Below are positions 8,377 to 16,150 of a stretch of 64,000 nucleotides of DNA, in pieces; the stretch's first letter is position 1; each line of letters starts with the position of its first letter. A program made the position numbers and the translations under genes. This DNA is from SG8-41 sp963802355 (GTDB lineage: Bacteria; Pseudomonadota; Gammaproteobacteria; Burkholderiales; SG8-41), in the NCBI GenBank assembly GCA_963802355.1, contig CAWDIV010000015.1:806001-870000 (forward strand), given 5' to 3'. The notes beneath the pieces were generated by a model, which saw nothing but the letters and a program-made list of their open reading frames with translations, was not told the origin of the DNA and made no database searches.

Positions 8377-9201
8377 ATGGCTGAGCTTGCCGGTGTTTTC
8401 GCTTCCAGCCACGGGCCGATGATCGTCCGCAATTGGCAGACCATCGCACCCAAGTGGAAGGAGAGCCTGACGGCGGGGTTTTCCGAGCTCGGGCGGCGCA
8501 TCGAGGCGGCCCGGCCGGACGTGCTGATCGAGATCTCGCCCGATCACTGGGTGAATTTTTTCATCGACAACCTGCCCAGCATCTGCGTTGGCGTCGGCGA
8601 GATCCACGATGGGCCGCCCGAGCCCTGGCTGAAGGACTTCCCGCACAAGAAGATCACCGGGCATCCACAACTCGCCAGTCACATCGTCGCAACCGCTCTG
8701 GAGCGCGACTTCGAGCCGTCGGTCTCCTACCGCCTCGCGCTCGATCATGGATTCTGCATTCCGCTCTGGAAAGCCGGCCTCGATCCGCTGCCACCGATAG
8801 TCCCGATCATCATCAACGACCTCGAGCCGCCGTTTCCCACCGTCAAGCGCTGCTACGCCTGGGGCACGATGCTGGCCGAGGCGATCGGCAGCTATCCGGG
8901 AGACCTGCGGGTGGCGATACTGGCGACAGGCGGATTGAGCCACTCGATCGGGGAACCGACGATGGGCGAGATCGACGAAGCGTTCGACCGCGCCTGCATC
9001 GGCCATTTCGAATCCGGTAATCCGCCCGCGCTGATCGACTTCCTCAACCAGCGCCTGCCCACCGCCGGCAACGGCTCCGCCGAGATCCGCAACTGGGTCG
9101 CCGCCCACGGCGCCGCCGGCGGGCGCGGCTTCGATCTCATCGGTTACGACGCGATACCGGACGTCTACGTCGGCTGCGGCTTCGCGAGCTGGAAAGTCTA
9201 G
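8377..9201 (+). CDS. LigB-type catalytic subunit of a class III extradiol ring-cleavage dioxygenase
   Basis: A 274-residue LigB-fold protein. Residues matching the known LigB active site are all present in order: His12 and His57 (metal ligands, in SSHGP and SPDHW), His124 in LDHGFCIPL, His189 in GGLSHSIGEP (second-sphere acid/base position), and Glu236 in SAEIRNW (third metal ligand). It would open an ortho-diphenol meta to the hydroxyls using Fe(II) and O2. The LigA-like partner at 7863 is separated by a hairpin-rich 214-bp spacer instead of the usual tight coupling. Protocatechuate, gallate or a related dihydroxybenzoate is plausible. The substrate is not determinable here. Confidence 0.92.
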   Translation: MAELAGVFASSHGPMIVRNWQTIAPKWKESLTAGFSELGRRIEAARPDVLIEISPDHWVNFFIDNLPSICVGVGEIHDGPPEPWLKDFPHKKITGHPQLASHIVATALERDFEPSVSYRLALDHGFCIPLWKAGLDPLPPIVPIIINDLEPPFPTVKRCYAWGTMLAEAIGSYPGDLRVAILATGGLSHSIGEPTMGEIDEAFDRACIGHFESGNPPALIDFLNQRLPTAGNGSAEIRNWVAAHGAAGGRGFDLIGYDAIPDVYVGCGFASWKV

Positions 9202-9248
9202 CGCTAAGGGGAGTCGTGCATACCATCGGCTGGGGAGGACGACGGTGG

Positions 9249-10223
9249 ATGCGTTTCGGCGCTTGCCTGCTCGCCGGGCTGATGCTCGCCGTGTCCGCCG
9301 CCGTCCAGGCGCAGGCGACGGGGAGGACGCCGCGGATAGGCATCCTCACGGGCACGGGACCGGAGCTGCCGGCTTATTGGAACCCGTTCATCGAAGGGCT
9401 GCGCGCACTCGGCTACGTCGAGGGCCGGAATCTGACGATCGAATGGCGCGCGACGCAGGGAAAGACGGAGCTGCTTCCCGCGTTTGCCGCCGACCTGGTG
9501 CGGGTGGGCGTCAACGTCATCGTTGCAACCGACAACCCGGCCATCGCGGCGGCTCGGGACGCTAGCAAGGCGATTCCGATCGTCATGGTCCTCTCCACGG
9601 ACCCGGTCGGTACCGGCTTCATCGGCAGCCTCGCGCGCCCGGGAGGCAATATCACGGGGCTCAGTTTCCAGGCCACGGATCTGCAGGGCAAGATGCTACA
9701 GCTTCTCAAGGAGGCGGTACCCGGCGCCACGCGCGTGGCCGTGCTGTGGGACCCGACCGAGCCCGGCCGGCGGGCGGTTGCCCGGGAAGCCGAAGTCGCG
9801 GGGGGCGCGTTGGGACTGCAGATTCAACTCGTAGGGGTGAAGAGCGCGGCCGAACTGGACGCCGTCTTCGCCGCGATGGCCAAGGACAGGCCGCATGCCC
9901 TTCTGGTGCAGGCGAGCTCGATGATCTTCGCGCAACGAGCGCGCATAGCGGCGCTCGCCGCCAAGAACCGATTGCCGGTCATCGGGTGGCGCAGGGAGAT
10001 CATCGAAGCCGGCGGCCTCATGTCGTACGGCGCGGCTTATGGCCCGCAATTCCGCCGCGCCGCACAGTTCGTGGACAGGATCCTGAAAGGGGCGAAACCC
10101 ATGGACCTCCCCGTCGAGCAGCCCACGACGTTCGACTTCTTCATCAACCTAAAGACGGCGAAAACGCTCGGCCTTACGATTCCGCAATCGATGCTGATGC
10201 GGGCCGACGAGGTCATACAGTAA
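9249..10223 (+). CDS. ABC-transporter-type periplasmic substrate-binding protein (ABC_sub_bind family)
   Basis: A 324-residue exported protein (signal peptide MRFGACLLAGLMLAVSAAVQ, cleavage near AQA) with the two-lobed Rossmann fold of the ABC_sub_bind family: PRIGILTGTG, WNPFIEGLRALGYVEGRNL, IVATDNPAIAAA, DPVGTGFIGSLARPGGNITGL, then VAVLWDPTEPGRRAV, and a C-terminal PTTFDFFINLKTAKTLGL. GTG at 9216 also opens the frame, but GGGAGG at 9234-9239 lies 9 nt from ATG 9249, which fits better with the signal peptide. No permease or ATPase is adjacent, so this too is an orphan receptor. It is co-directional with the dioxygenase genes. Confidence 0.88.
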   Translation: MRFGACLLAGLMLAVSAAVQAQATGRTPRIGILTGTGPELPAYWNPFIEGLRALGYVEGRNLTIEWRATQGKTELLPAFAADLVRVGVNVIVATDNPAIAAARDASKAIPIVMVLSTDPVGTGFIGSLARPGGNITGLSFQATDLQGKMLQLLKEAVPGATRVAVLWDPTEPGRRAVAREAEVAGGALGLQIQLVGVKSAAELDAVFAAMAKDRPHALLVQASSMIFAQRARIAALAAKNRLPVIGWRREIIEAGGLMSYGAAYGPQFRRAAQFVDRILKGAKPMDLPVEQPTTFDFFINLKTAKTLGLTIPQSMLMRADEVIQ

Positions 10224-10253
10224 ACCGGCAGCCCATCATCTCTTGACGTCTGA

Positions 10254-10519
10254 TTGTGGATGGCCGGGAGCTTCGTCGTGCACGGCCTGCTGCTGGGCGC
10301 CGACTACGCAAAGCTGCCCAACCTCTTCCGTCCGCCGGCAGAGGCGCATCAGTACATGCCGCTGATGATCCTCGCCCACGTCATCATGGCCGGCGCGCTA
10401 ACCTGGATCTATTCGCGCGGCGCGGAGGCCAAGCCCTGGTTAGGGCAGGGGCTGAGGTTCGGACCGCCGTCGCCCTGCTGACGGTCGTGCCCTGGTACCG
10501 GAGCCAGGCGCCCGCCTGA
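10254..10519 (+). pseudogene. Frameshifted, truncated small integral-membrane protein
   Basis: The first 68 codons read as a membrane protein start (SFVVHGLLLGADYAKL, then YMPLMILAHVIMAGALTWIY, KPWLGQGLRFG). From about 10460 the homologous continuation (TAVALLTVVPWY) is in the next frame and soon ends. I recall a family of short betaproteobacterial inner-membrane proteins with this HxxxAxxxWIY and GxRFGxAVALLTVVP pattern, usually near 145 residues, so a base has been lost and the C-terminal third is missing. Function unknown; unlikely to make a working protein. Confidence 0.65.
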
Positions 10520-10547
10520 ACCGGAAGAGATTCCCGGCACCTTTTCC

Positions 10548-10868
10548 GTGCCCCGCAGAAAAGACACGGGCCGTGATGCTTCGGCGAAGGACCTCGCTGA
10601 GGCGAAGCGCATCGCGGGCCTGCCCGTGGAAGTGCAGCGCGACCATCCTTCCGCCGTCGCCGCAGACGCCTCGAAGTTGAGCCATATCAATACCTACGGA
10701 GCGCTGCCGACGTATTACATCGACCGGCCGTTCCAGTGCCGCGATTGCGGCAAGGAAGAAATCTGGCGAGCCGCGGACCAGAAGTGGTTTTACGAGGAAG
10801 CCAAGGGCCATATCGATGCAACGGCGGTCCGGTGTCACGCCTGCCGAAAGGCGCGGAAAGCCAAGTGA
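10548..10868 (+). CDS. Zinc-ribbon domain protein
   Basis: A 106-residue cytoplasmic protein. The second half is a zinc-ribbon of the zf-trcl type: Cys64-x2-Cys67 in FQCRDCGKEE, the aromatic run IWRAADQKWFYEE (Trp73, Trp80), and Cys96-x2-Cys99 in RCHACRKARK. The N-terminal half is charged and probably flexible. The start is GTG at 10548 with only weak ribosome-site support, so the true start could lie slightly downstream. It follows a broken membrane-protein gene and precedes an exported metallo-beta-lactamase-fold gene. Function of the family is not established to my knowledge. Confidence 0.8.
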   Translation: MPRRKDTGRDASAKDLAEAKRIAGLPVEVQRDHPSAVAADASKLSHINTYGALPTYYIDRPFQCRDCGKEEIWRAADQKWFYEEAKGHIDATAVRCHACRKARKAK

Positions 10869-10917
10869 GCGAAGACGGGTCCCACTGAGCGTAGACTGTT
10901 CATCATAAGGAGGGCAC

Positions 10918-11820
10918 ATGGAGCACAGCACATCTCGATCGCGCCACATTGCCGCATTGATGGCCACCGTCTTGGCGGCGCTTGTTTTCTTAGTGCCAGC
11001 CCAGGGAGCAGAACGGGCAAAGCGGCCGCAATCCGTCAGGTTGTACGTATTTGACTGCGGTACGCTGCACCTGGCCAATACCTTGCCCTTCAGCCTGAAG
11101 AGGGAAGAGGTCACCACGAGCGATTTGTCCCTCGCTTGTTTTCTGGTTGCGCACCCGAAAGGAACGCTGTTCTGGGATGCCGGCGGAGTTCCCGACTCGG
11201 ACTGGAAGGCCAGCGGCGCTCCGGTCAAGCATCGCATTGTCCTCCCGGGCGCAGGCGAACGGGACGTGACGATGGTCAAGCCGTTGCTGCCGCAACTGGC
11301 TGCAGCGGGTTATTCACCGGCCGATATCACTTACCTTGCCCTTTCGCACTACCACTGGGACCATACCGGCAACGCAAACAGTTTCGCGGGCGCGACGTGG
11401 ATTGTTCGGCAGTTGGAGCGCGACGCCATGTTCGCCGCGAAGCACCCATTCGCGTCTCAGCCCTCGAGCTACGCGGCCCTTCGGAACAGCAAGACGCTGA
11501 TTCCCAAGGACGCCGACCACGACGTGTTCGGTGACGGAAGCGTCATTATCAAGTCGACCCCCGGGCACACGCCCGGCCATCAGTCGTTGTACGTGAAACT
11601 GGCCAAAACCGGAGGCGTTGTCCTGTCGGGGGACCTCTATCACTTCCCGGAGTCGCGCGCCCTGCAGCGGGTGCCAACGTTCGACTTCAATCAGGAGCAG
11701 TCGCACCTGACGCGAATGGGCGTCGAGGCGTTTCTGAGAGTCTCCGGCACGCGACTCTGGATTCAGCACGACTACGGGGCTAACGCCAGGCTCAAGAAGG
11801 CGCCGGCCTATTACGACTAG
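10918..11820 (+). CDS. Exported metallo-beta-lactamase-fold hydrolase, AHL-lactonase-like
   Basis: A 300-residue protein with a signal peptide (hydrophobic core IAALMATVLAALVFLV, cleavage near QGAE) and one MBL domain. Zinc ligands: SHYHWDHTGN gives His144, His146, Asp148 and His149; His221 in TPGHTPGHQS, Asp239 in LSGDLYHFPE and His284 in IQHDYG complete the dinuclear site. The arrangement resembles N-acyl-homoserine-lactone lactonases, but the export signal argues for a periplasmic or extracellular ester or lactone substrate. AGGAGG ends about 6 nt before the ATG. The gene is 69 bp upstream of the TGA-interrupted peroxiredoxin-like gene, so the two may share a transcript. Confidence 0.9.
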   Translation: MEHSTSRSRHIAALMATVLAALVFLVPAQGAERAKRPQSVRLYVFDCGTLHLANTLPFSLKREEVTTSDLSLACFLVAHPKGTLFWDAGGVPDSDWKASGAPVKHRIVLPGAGERDVTMVKPLLPQLAAAGYSPADITYLALSHYHWDHTGNANSFAGATWIVRQLERDAMFAAKHPFASQPSSYAALRNSKTLIPKDADHDVFGDGSVIIKSTPGHTPGHQSLYVKLAKTGGVVLSGDLYHFPESRALQRVPTFDFNQEQSHLTRMGVEAFLRVSGTRLWIQHDYGANARLKKAPAYYD

Positions 11821-11889
11821 CGGCTTCGCCTCGTGGAAGCTGGATGGGAACCGCAGATAAGTGCAGATGAGTGGAAATGGAGGTGGGCC

Positions 11890-12441
11890 ATGCGAGAGAA
11901 TCTGAGGCCAGGTGAAAAGTTTCCGGATATCGAGCTTCCCAACCACGACGGGGTACTGACGAAACTGTCCAGCCTGATGGGTGGCTTTCCCACCGTGGTG
12001 GTCTTTTCACGCGGATACTACTGACCGAAGGATGTTCGCCAGTTGGCGAACTACGTGACGCACCTGCAACCGGAGCTGGCCGTCAATTACTGCCGGTTCG
12101 CGGTCGTGTGGGTGGACGATCAGGCGTCGACGCGTGCGGCCCGGCAGGAGCTGCGCGCGACCTTCCCATTCCTCTGCGACCACGAGCGCAAGCTGATCGC
12201 CGAGCTCGATATCGTGGACACGACCGACGCCCATCACCCTCGGATCGCGATTCCTTACACCTTCGTGCTGGACGCCCAGCGCGTCATCTACCGGATCTAC
12301 AACGGCTGGTGGTACGTCGGTCGCCCGACGGTCGAAGAGCTGCGCATGGATCTGCGGGCACTGATGTCTCGGCGGTCGGACTGGTGGTACGGCGACGCGC
12401 CACCCCCCTTTGCGTCCCGCGAGGCCGCGCCGGCTCCATGA
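11890..12441 (+). CDS. Probable selenoprotein: peroxiredoxin-like (AhpC/TSA, redoxin) with Sec45 encoded by TGA
   Basis: Two adjacent frames are one gene. Codons before the TGA at 12022-12024 read RPGEKFPDIELPNHDG and VVVFSRGYY; codons after it, in the same frame, read PKDVRQLANYV and on to WPFLCD-like (FPFLCDHERKL), YTFVLDAQRVIYRIYNGWWYVGRP. The TGA falls where thioredoxin-fold redoxins of this type (RGxxCPK) carry the peroxidatic Cys. A perfect 7-bp stem GTTCGCC/GGCGAAC with loop AGTT starts 9 nt after the TGA; spacing to the loop is 16 nt and a G is in the first two loop bases, as in bacterial SECIS elements. GGAGG is 6 nt before ATG 11890. Predicted 183 residues. A nonsense mutation in a Cys gene is the alternative. 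Confidence 0.78.
12025..12055 (+). promoter_or_regulatory. Candidate bacterial SECIS stem-loop for the peroxiredoxin-like gene
   Basis: Stem 12034-12040 pairs perfectly with 12045-12051, leaving the tetraloop AGTT at 12041-12044. The loop begins 16 nt after the TGA and has G at its second base, both within the published bSECIS rule (16-37 nt; G in the first two loop bases). It is inside the coding sequence, as required in bacteria. Confidence 0.65.
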
Positions 12442-13033
12442 CCGCATGTTCATAGGAAAGAGGTGTCATGTCCGTAATTGCGCAACTATTCGGACTCATT
12501 CTCATCGCGTCCGGGAACAAAGTGTTACGTGCGGTTCAAGGCCAACCTGGTAACCGAGGTAGATGAAACGTGGTGCTCTCACTAGAACTCGTCTCAAGAA
12601 CCATCTCCCCCCGCTAGAGCGGGGTCGGGTCTTTCACCAGCGTACGTCAATGCAAGACCTGATCCCCTTAACGAGAGATGGCCGCCGACAAGGACCAAGC
12701 AGCCACGGAATCACACGGAAGCACACGGAAATAAAGACGCTGAATCCCGAATCCTGGATCCGGAATCCGGCTCTTTCTAACCGCCGATGGCCGCCGATAA
12801 GTTCAAGAACAATTGAGCCGCAGATAAACACGGATGAACGCAGATAACGTGCACGCAGGCGTGCCCGTTCTGTTTTTCGCCCTGACTTTTTATGCAACTC
12901 GTCACGACAACCTCCTGACGTGCTTGAAGAATGACAACGTCACGCGCACAATGCCGATTTACAAATCAGTTTTTAGTCCAACTACTTCTCGTTAGGTCGC
13001 GGCCGTTCCGGAGAAACAGGAGGAGGATTCACG
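12442..13033. other. Gene-free gap rich in short repeats
   Basis: No convincing gene. A 32-codon reading frame with a ribosome-like site begins at 12469 but has no recognisable content. From 12680 on, several repeat words follow each other: CACGGAAGCA (10-nt units, 12703-12731), GAATCCC-type 7-nt units (12738-12772), CCGCCGATGG (10-nt, 12780-12800) and AGCCGCAGATAAACACGGAT (12815-12848). AT content rises towards 12990. A CCCCGCTAGAGCGGGG hairpin is at 12607-12622. Confidence 0.7.
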
Positions 13034-13432
13034 ATGATGCGCGAAGCTGCACGCGAGACACGCCTCGAGCGGATCCTTGGCGTTGAGCTCGCGGAGGACG
13101 CGGTGCGCCAGTGGCCACAGAGCGGCGAGTTGCTCCGCGGCAAGGCGCGCATCAGTGAGGTGGAGTCCCACTTCGTTGGCTTGAGGCTCGGTGTGGGGAC
13201 GAGGCTGATCTGCGGCAACACCGTCGTGGTTGAGTGGACAGCCGACTATGGGGATGGCCGGCTCTACCGGAACGTCTCGATCGCCGAGCTACACAATGGA
13301 AAGGCGATCCGGGTGACGGACTACTGGGGCGAACCATTCAGTCCGCCGGCTTGGAGGGAGACGCTCGCCGAGCGACTGGAAATGCCGCGCGCGGGCACTT
13401 GGCCACCCGCAGACGCTCTCATCGCCGATTGA
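13034..13432 (+). CDS. NTF2-like/SnoaL-like protein
   Basis: A 132-residue protein that looks like a SnoaL-type alpha+beta cone: an N-terminal helix pair with RQWPQSGELLRGKARI, then strands GTRLICGNTVVVEWTADYG, LYRNVSIAELHNGKAIRVTDYWGEPFSPP. The final DYWGEPFSPPAWR is a common ending of nuclear-transport-factor-2-like orphan enzymes. GGAGGAGG precedes the start by 8 nt; ATG 13034 is immediately followed by a second ATG at 13037 and either could be used. Ligand or reaction unknown. No operon partner closer than 215 bp; the gap 13433-13647 holds nothing I recognise. Confidence 0.8.
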   Translation: MMREAARETRLERILGVELAEDAVRQWPQSGELLRGKARISEVESHFVGLRLGVGTRLICGNTVVVEWTADYGDGRLYRNVSIAELHNGKAIRVTDYWGEPFSPPAWRETLAERLEMPRAGTWPPADALIAD

Positions 13433-13647
13433 GGCACGCTCGGTCGACATTTGCGGCAGGAGCCGTGGATGACTTGCCAACCTCAGCGAGAGCGACCTAA
13501 CTTTAGTTGGAGCGGACGCGCCGGAAGCGTCATCGTCTCTGCATACGCCGGATGCTCCATCGCGGCTGCCGAGGTCGTCGCGGCGCGCCGCTCAACATGG
13601 CGTTACGCGTCGCCCGCAATCTCAACCGGTGACTTGAGGAGAACCCC

Positions 13648-14061
13648 ATGGCTACTGTTCACAGGGAAACAGAGATCGCTCGGAACAAGGGCTTTGTGTG
13701 GGACGCGATCCGGGATGTGGGCGCGATTCATAGACGTTTAGTCCCTGGGTTCGTCGTCGATTGCAAAATCGACGGTGACTCGCGCATCGTTACCTTCGCA
13801 AATGGGATGGTAGTACGTGAGGTCATTGTCGCAGTCGACGATAAGACGTGCCGGCATGCTTGGTCCGCTCGCGGTAAGCCTTTCACTCACCATAACGCGT
13901 CTATCCAGGTCTTCTCGGAGGGCGACGAGAAGTCACGAGTGGTCTGGGTCGCGGATGTGATGCCGAATGAAGTTGCCGACACCGTTGGCGAGATGATGTC
14001 ACAAGCTTTAACCGTGATGAAGGAAACGCTGGAAACGGACCAGCTGGTCGCTAACAGGTGA
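13648..14061 (+). CDS. SRPBCC (START-like) family protein
   Basis: A 137-residue protein of the SRPBCC lipid or ligand-binding fold: ATVHRETEIARNKGFVWDAIRDVGAIHRRLVPGFV at the start, the central VTFANGMVVREVIVAVDDKTC strands, SRVVWVADVMPNEVADTVGEMM and a long C-terminal helix. The opening strand and helix followed by a pocket lined with aromatic and hydrophobic residues are typical of polyketide-cyclase/dehydratase-like members. No catalytic residue can be assigned. Codon use looks less GC-biased than in the neighbours (several A/T-ending codons), which may mean recent acquisition together with the gene at 13034. Confidence 0.82.
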   Translation: MATVHRETEIARNKGFVWDAIRDVGAIHRRLVPGFVVDCKIDGDSRIVTFANGMVVREVIVAVDDKTCRHAWSARGKPFTHHNASIQVFSEGDEKSRVVWVADVMPNEVADTVGEMMSQALTVMKETLETDQLVANR

Positions 14062-14088
14062 TAAGGCGTTTTGGCGGTTCATTTCCGT

Positions 14089-14128
14089 AGTGATGAAGTG
14101 ACGCAGTGACGAAGTGACGGGATGAAGT
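14089..14128. repeat. 8-nt tandem array (GTGACGAA)
   Basis: Units GTGATGAA, GTGACGCA, GTGACGAA, GTGACGGG follow each other in the gap between the SRPBCC gene and the convergent sirtuin gene. Related to the 7-nt arrays elsewhere but with an extra base per unit. Confidence 0.75.
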
Positions 14129-14226
14129 CACACGGCCAGTCCTTCTTCCCTTCCTCCGCGTCTCTGCGGTAAATATTGCACTTGGTCTTCTTGGCGCCTT
14201 TGGCGCCTTGGCGGTAGATTGCTTTG

Positions 14227-14988
14227 TCACCCGACGCCGCGAACCATCAGCGGCAGGTCCACGCTTATCGGTCCGGGGAGCACCGCGTCGGCGATTTCGT
14301 CGAATTGCGTCGGCTGCGCGTTGATGATGACGACGCGCGCGCCGGCCTGCTTCGCAATCGGCACGGCGGCCGCGACCGGATAGACCTGCAGCGTGCTGCC
14401 CACCGCGAGCAAAACGTCCGCCTCATGCGCAGCCGTCATGGCGCGCTCGATGACTTCGGGAACGAGCGCCTGGCCGAACGAGATCGTGTCGCTCTTCAAT
14501 ATCCCGCCGCAGTCCTTGCACTCCGGGTCGGCCTCGCCCGCATGCACCCGCGCCAGGGTGTCCTGCATCGGCCCCTTCTGACCGCAAGACAGGCAAATCA
14601 CTTTGTGCAGGTTGCCGTGCACCTCGACTACGAGCTCGGGGGAGTTGCCGGCGCGCAAATGCAGCCCGTCTATGTTCTGTGTGATAAGCGCGTGCAGCTT
14701 GCCGCGGCGCTCGAGCGCGACGAGCGCCAGATGCCCGGCGTTGGGCTGCGCCGTCCACGCTGGATGCGCGAGACGGCTTTGCCACGATGCCTTGCGGATC
14801 CCGGGGTCGGCCACGTAGTAGCGGATATCCGACTGCTTCTCAGCCGTCGGATTGCGCGTCCACACACCCTGTGGACCGCGAAAATCCGGAATGCCGGAAT
14901 CGGTCGAGATTCCCGCCCCGGTCAGCACCACCACGCGCTTCGCCGCGTCTATCCAGCTCCGTGCCGCTTCGATGGTTGCCTTGCTCAT
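14227..14988 (-). CDS. Sir2-family NAD-dependent protein deacylase
   Basis: A 253-residue sirtuin. NAD-binding GAGIS is at 24-28 with DFRG at 35-38, TQNIDGLH at 103-110, and the catalytic His at 124 (VEVHGNL). The zinc ribbon is Cys132-x2-Cys135 and Cys157-x2-Cys160. It removes acyl groups from lysines using NAD and would adjust enzymes such as acyl-CoA synthetases, one of which is encoded at 49905. No Tyr/Arg desuccinylase signature is obvious. It stands alone between a convergent SRPBCC gene and the BKACE gene. The upstream gap contains 7-nt repeats. Confidence 0.93.
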   Translation of the reverse strand: MSKATIEAARSWIDAAKRVVVLTGAGISTDSGIPDFRGPQGVWTRNPTAEKQSDIRYYVADPGIRKASWQSRLAHPAWTAQPNAGHLALVALERRGKLHALITQNIDGLHLRAGNSPELVVEVHGNLHKVICLSCGQKGPMQDTLARVHAGEADPECKDCGGILKSDTISFGQALVPEVIERAMTAAHEADVLLAVGSTLQVYPVAAAVPIAKQAGARVVIINAQPTQFDEIADAVLPGPISVDLPLMVRGVG

Positions 14989-15001
14989 ATTCGCGTCATG
15001 T

Positions 15002-15029
15002 GTGATGGGTGATGCGTGATGAGCGATGG
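15002..15029. repeat. 7-nt tandem array (GTGATGG)4
   Basis: GTGATGG, GTGATGC, GTGATGA and GCGATGG in a row, just upstream of the sirtuin start. In the same gap, 15077-15097 holds a different 7-nt array, CGCCTTT three times, which runs up to the 3' end of the BKACE gene. Confidence 0.88.
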
Positions 15030-15095
15030 GTTAAAAGCGATGGTCCGCAAGGCCAGCTATAGGTCGCCTTTACTTCCGCCTTTCGCCTTTCGCCT

Positions 15096-16034
15096 TTAGA
15101 AGCCCACCTTCTCCATTCCCTTGAGCGCCAGACGCTGGCGCGCTTCCATCGGCGTCGCGATCTCCAGCGACAGCTCTTCCAGGATGCGCCGGATCTTCGC
15201 CACCTGCTCGGCGTTGCTCTGCGCAAGCCGGCCCTTGCCGAGAAAGATGCTGTCCTCGAGTCCCACGCGAACGTTGCCGCCACAGATGCCTGCCATCGTG
15301 GTCAACGCCATCTGGTGGCGGCCCGCAGCGAGGACGGACCACTCGTAGCCGTCGCCGAAAAGCTTGTTGGCGATCGCGCGCATGTGCATGAGGTTGTCGG
15401 GATCCGGCCCGATGCCGCCCAGGATGCCGAAGATCGTCTGGACGAAGAGCGGCGGCTTGACGAGCTTCCGGTCGAGCAGGTGGGCGAGGTTGTAGAGGTG
15501 GCCGACGTCGTAGCACTCGAATTCGAAGCGCGTCCCGCAGCCCTCGCCGAGATGCTTCAGCGTGTACTCCATGTCCTTGAACGTGTTGCGGAAGATGAAG
15601 TCGCGGCTCGCTTCCAGGTATTGCGGCTCCCACTCGTGCTTGAATTCTTTGTATTTGTCGAGGTTGGGGTAGAGCCCGAAATTCATCGAGCCCATGTTGA
15701 ACGAGCACATCTCGGGCTGGCACTTGAGCGGCGCGGCAAGCCGCTCCTGCACCGTCATGTTGTGGCCGCCGCCGGTGGTGATGTTGATGACCGCGTCGCA
15801 GCCGTCCTTGATCGCCGGCAGGAACTCCATGAACACCTTGGGATCCGGCGTCGGCCGCCCGTCTTTCGGGTCGCGCGCGTGCAAGTGAATGATCGCCGCA
15901 CCGGCTTTCGCCGCGGCGATTGATTCGTCGGCGATCTGCTTCGGCGTGATCGGCAGGTGCGGCGTCATCGTGGGCGTGTGGATCGAGCCGGTAACGGCGC
16001 AGGTGATGATGACTTTGCGAGACGGCGTTGCCAT
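15096..16034 (-). CDS. BKACE-family beta-keto acid cleavage enzyme (3-keto-5-aminohexanoate cleavage protein family)
   Basis: A 312-residue TIM-barrel Zn enzyme of the BKACE family, which exchanges acetyl-CoA with a beta-keto acid to give acetoacetate and a new acyl-CoA. Visible landmarks are IITCAVTGSIHTP, the zinc-binding IIHLHARDPKDGRP (His50, His52), VINITTGGGHNMTVQERL, MCSFNMGSMNFG, and VGLEDSIFLGKG near the C-terminus. The start ATG 16034 has GAGGAG 7 nt upstream. It is the middle gene of a minus-strand group with an amidohydrolase (16151) and a Bug receptor (17218). The beta-keto acid used cannot be predicted from sequence alone. Confidence 0.92.
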   Translation of the reverse strand: MATPSRKVIITCAVTGSIHTPTMTPHLPITPKQIADESIAAAKAGAAIIHLHARDPKDGRPTPDPKVFMEFLPAIKDGCDAVINITTGGGHNMTVQERLAAPLKCQPEMCSFNMGSMNFGLYPNLDKYKEFKHEWEPQYLEASRDFIFRNTFKDMEYTLKHLGEGCGTRFEFECYDVGHLYNLAHLLDRKLVKPPLFVQTIFGILGGIGPDPDNLMHMRAIANKLFGDGYEWSVLAAGRHQMALTTMAGICGGNVRVGLEDSIFLGKGRLAQSNAEQVAKIRRILEELSLEIATPMEARQRLALKGMEKVGF

Positions 16035-16080
16035 CTAGTACTCCTCGATGCTGATTCGTGACTCTCGTTTGGAAGCAAAC

Positions 16081-16148
16081 GATGAAGGCGGAAGGCGGAA
16101 GTAAACAAACCACAACGCAGCCGACGTCCTTTCGCCTTTCGCCTTTCG
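16081..16148. repeat. 7-nt arrays facing each other (AAGGCGG and CCTTTCG)
   Basis: AAGGCGG occurs twice at 16085-16098 and CCTTTCG three times at 16128-16148, so the gap has forward and near-complementary reverse 7-nt arrays around a 30-bp spacer. The reverse array touches the stop of the amidohydrolase gene at 16151. Confidence 0.8.
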
Positions 16149-16150
16149 CC

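Noticed and set aside
8367..8377. GATAGGTT before the LigB-like gene, matching the end of the MITE-like element
   Set aside because: Only 8 bp agree and no second end is nearby; treated as chance.
10254..10481. Stand-alone 75-codon membrane protein
   Set aside because: The homologous continuation is in the next frame, so it is treated as a broken gene.
12469..12567. 32-codon reading frame (MSVIAQLFGLILIASGN) after a ribosome-like site
   Set aside because: Hydrophobic start but no recognisable family, no continuation, and situated in a repeat-rich gap; not reported as a gene.
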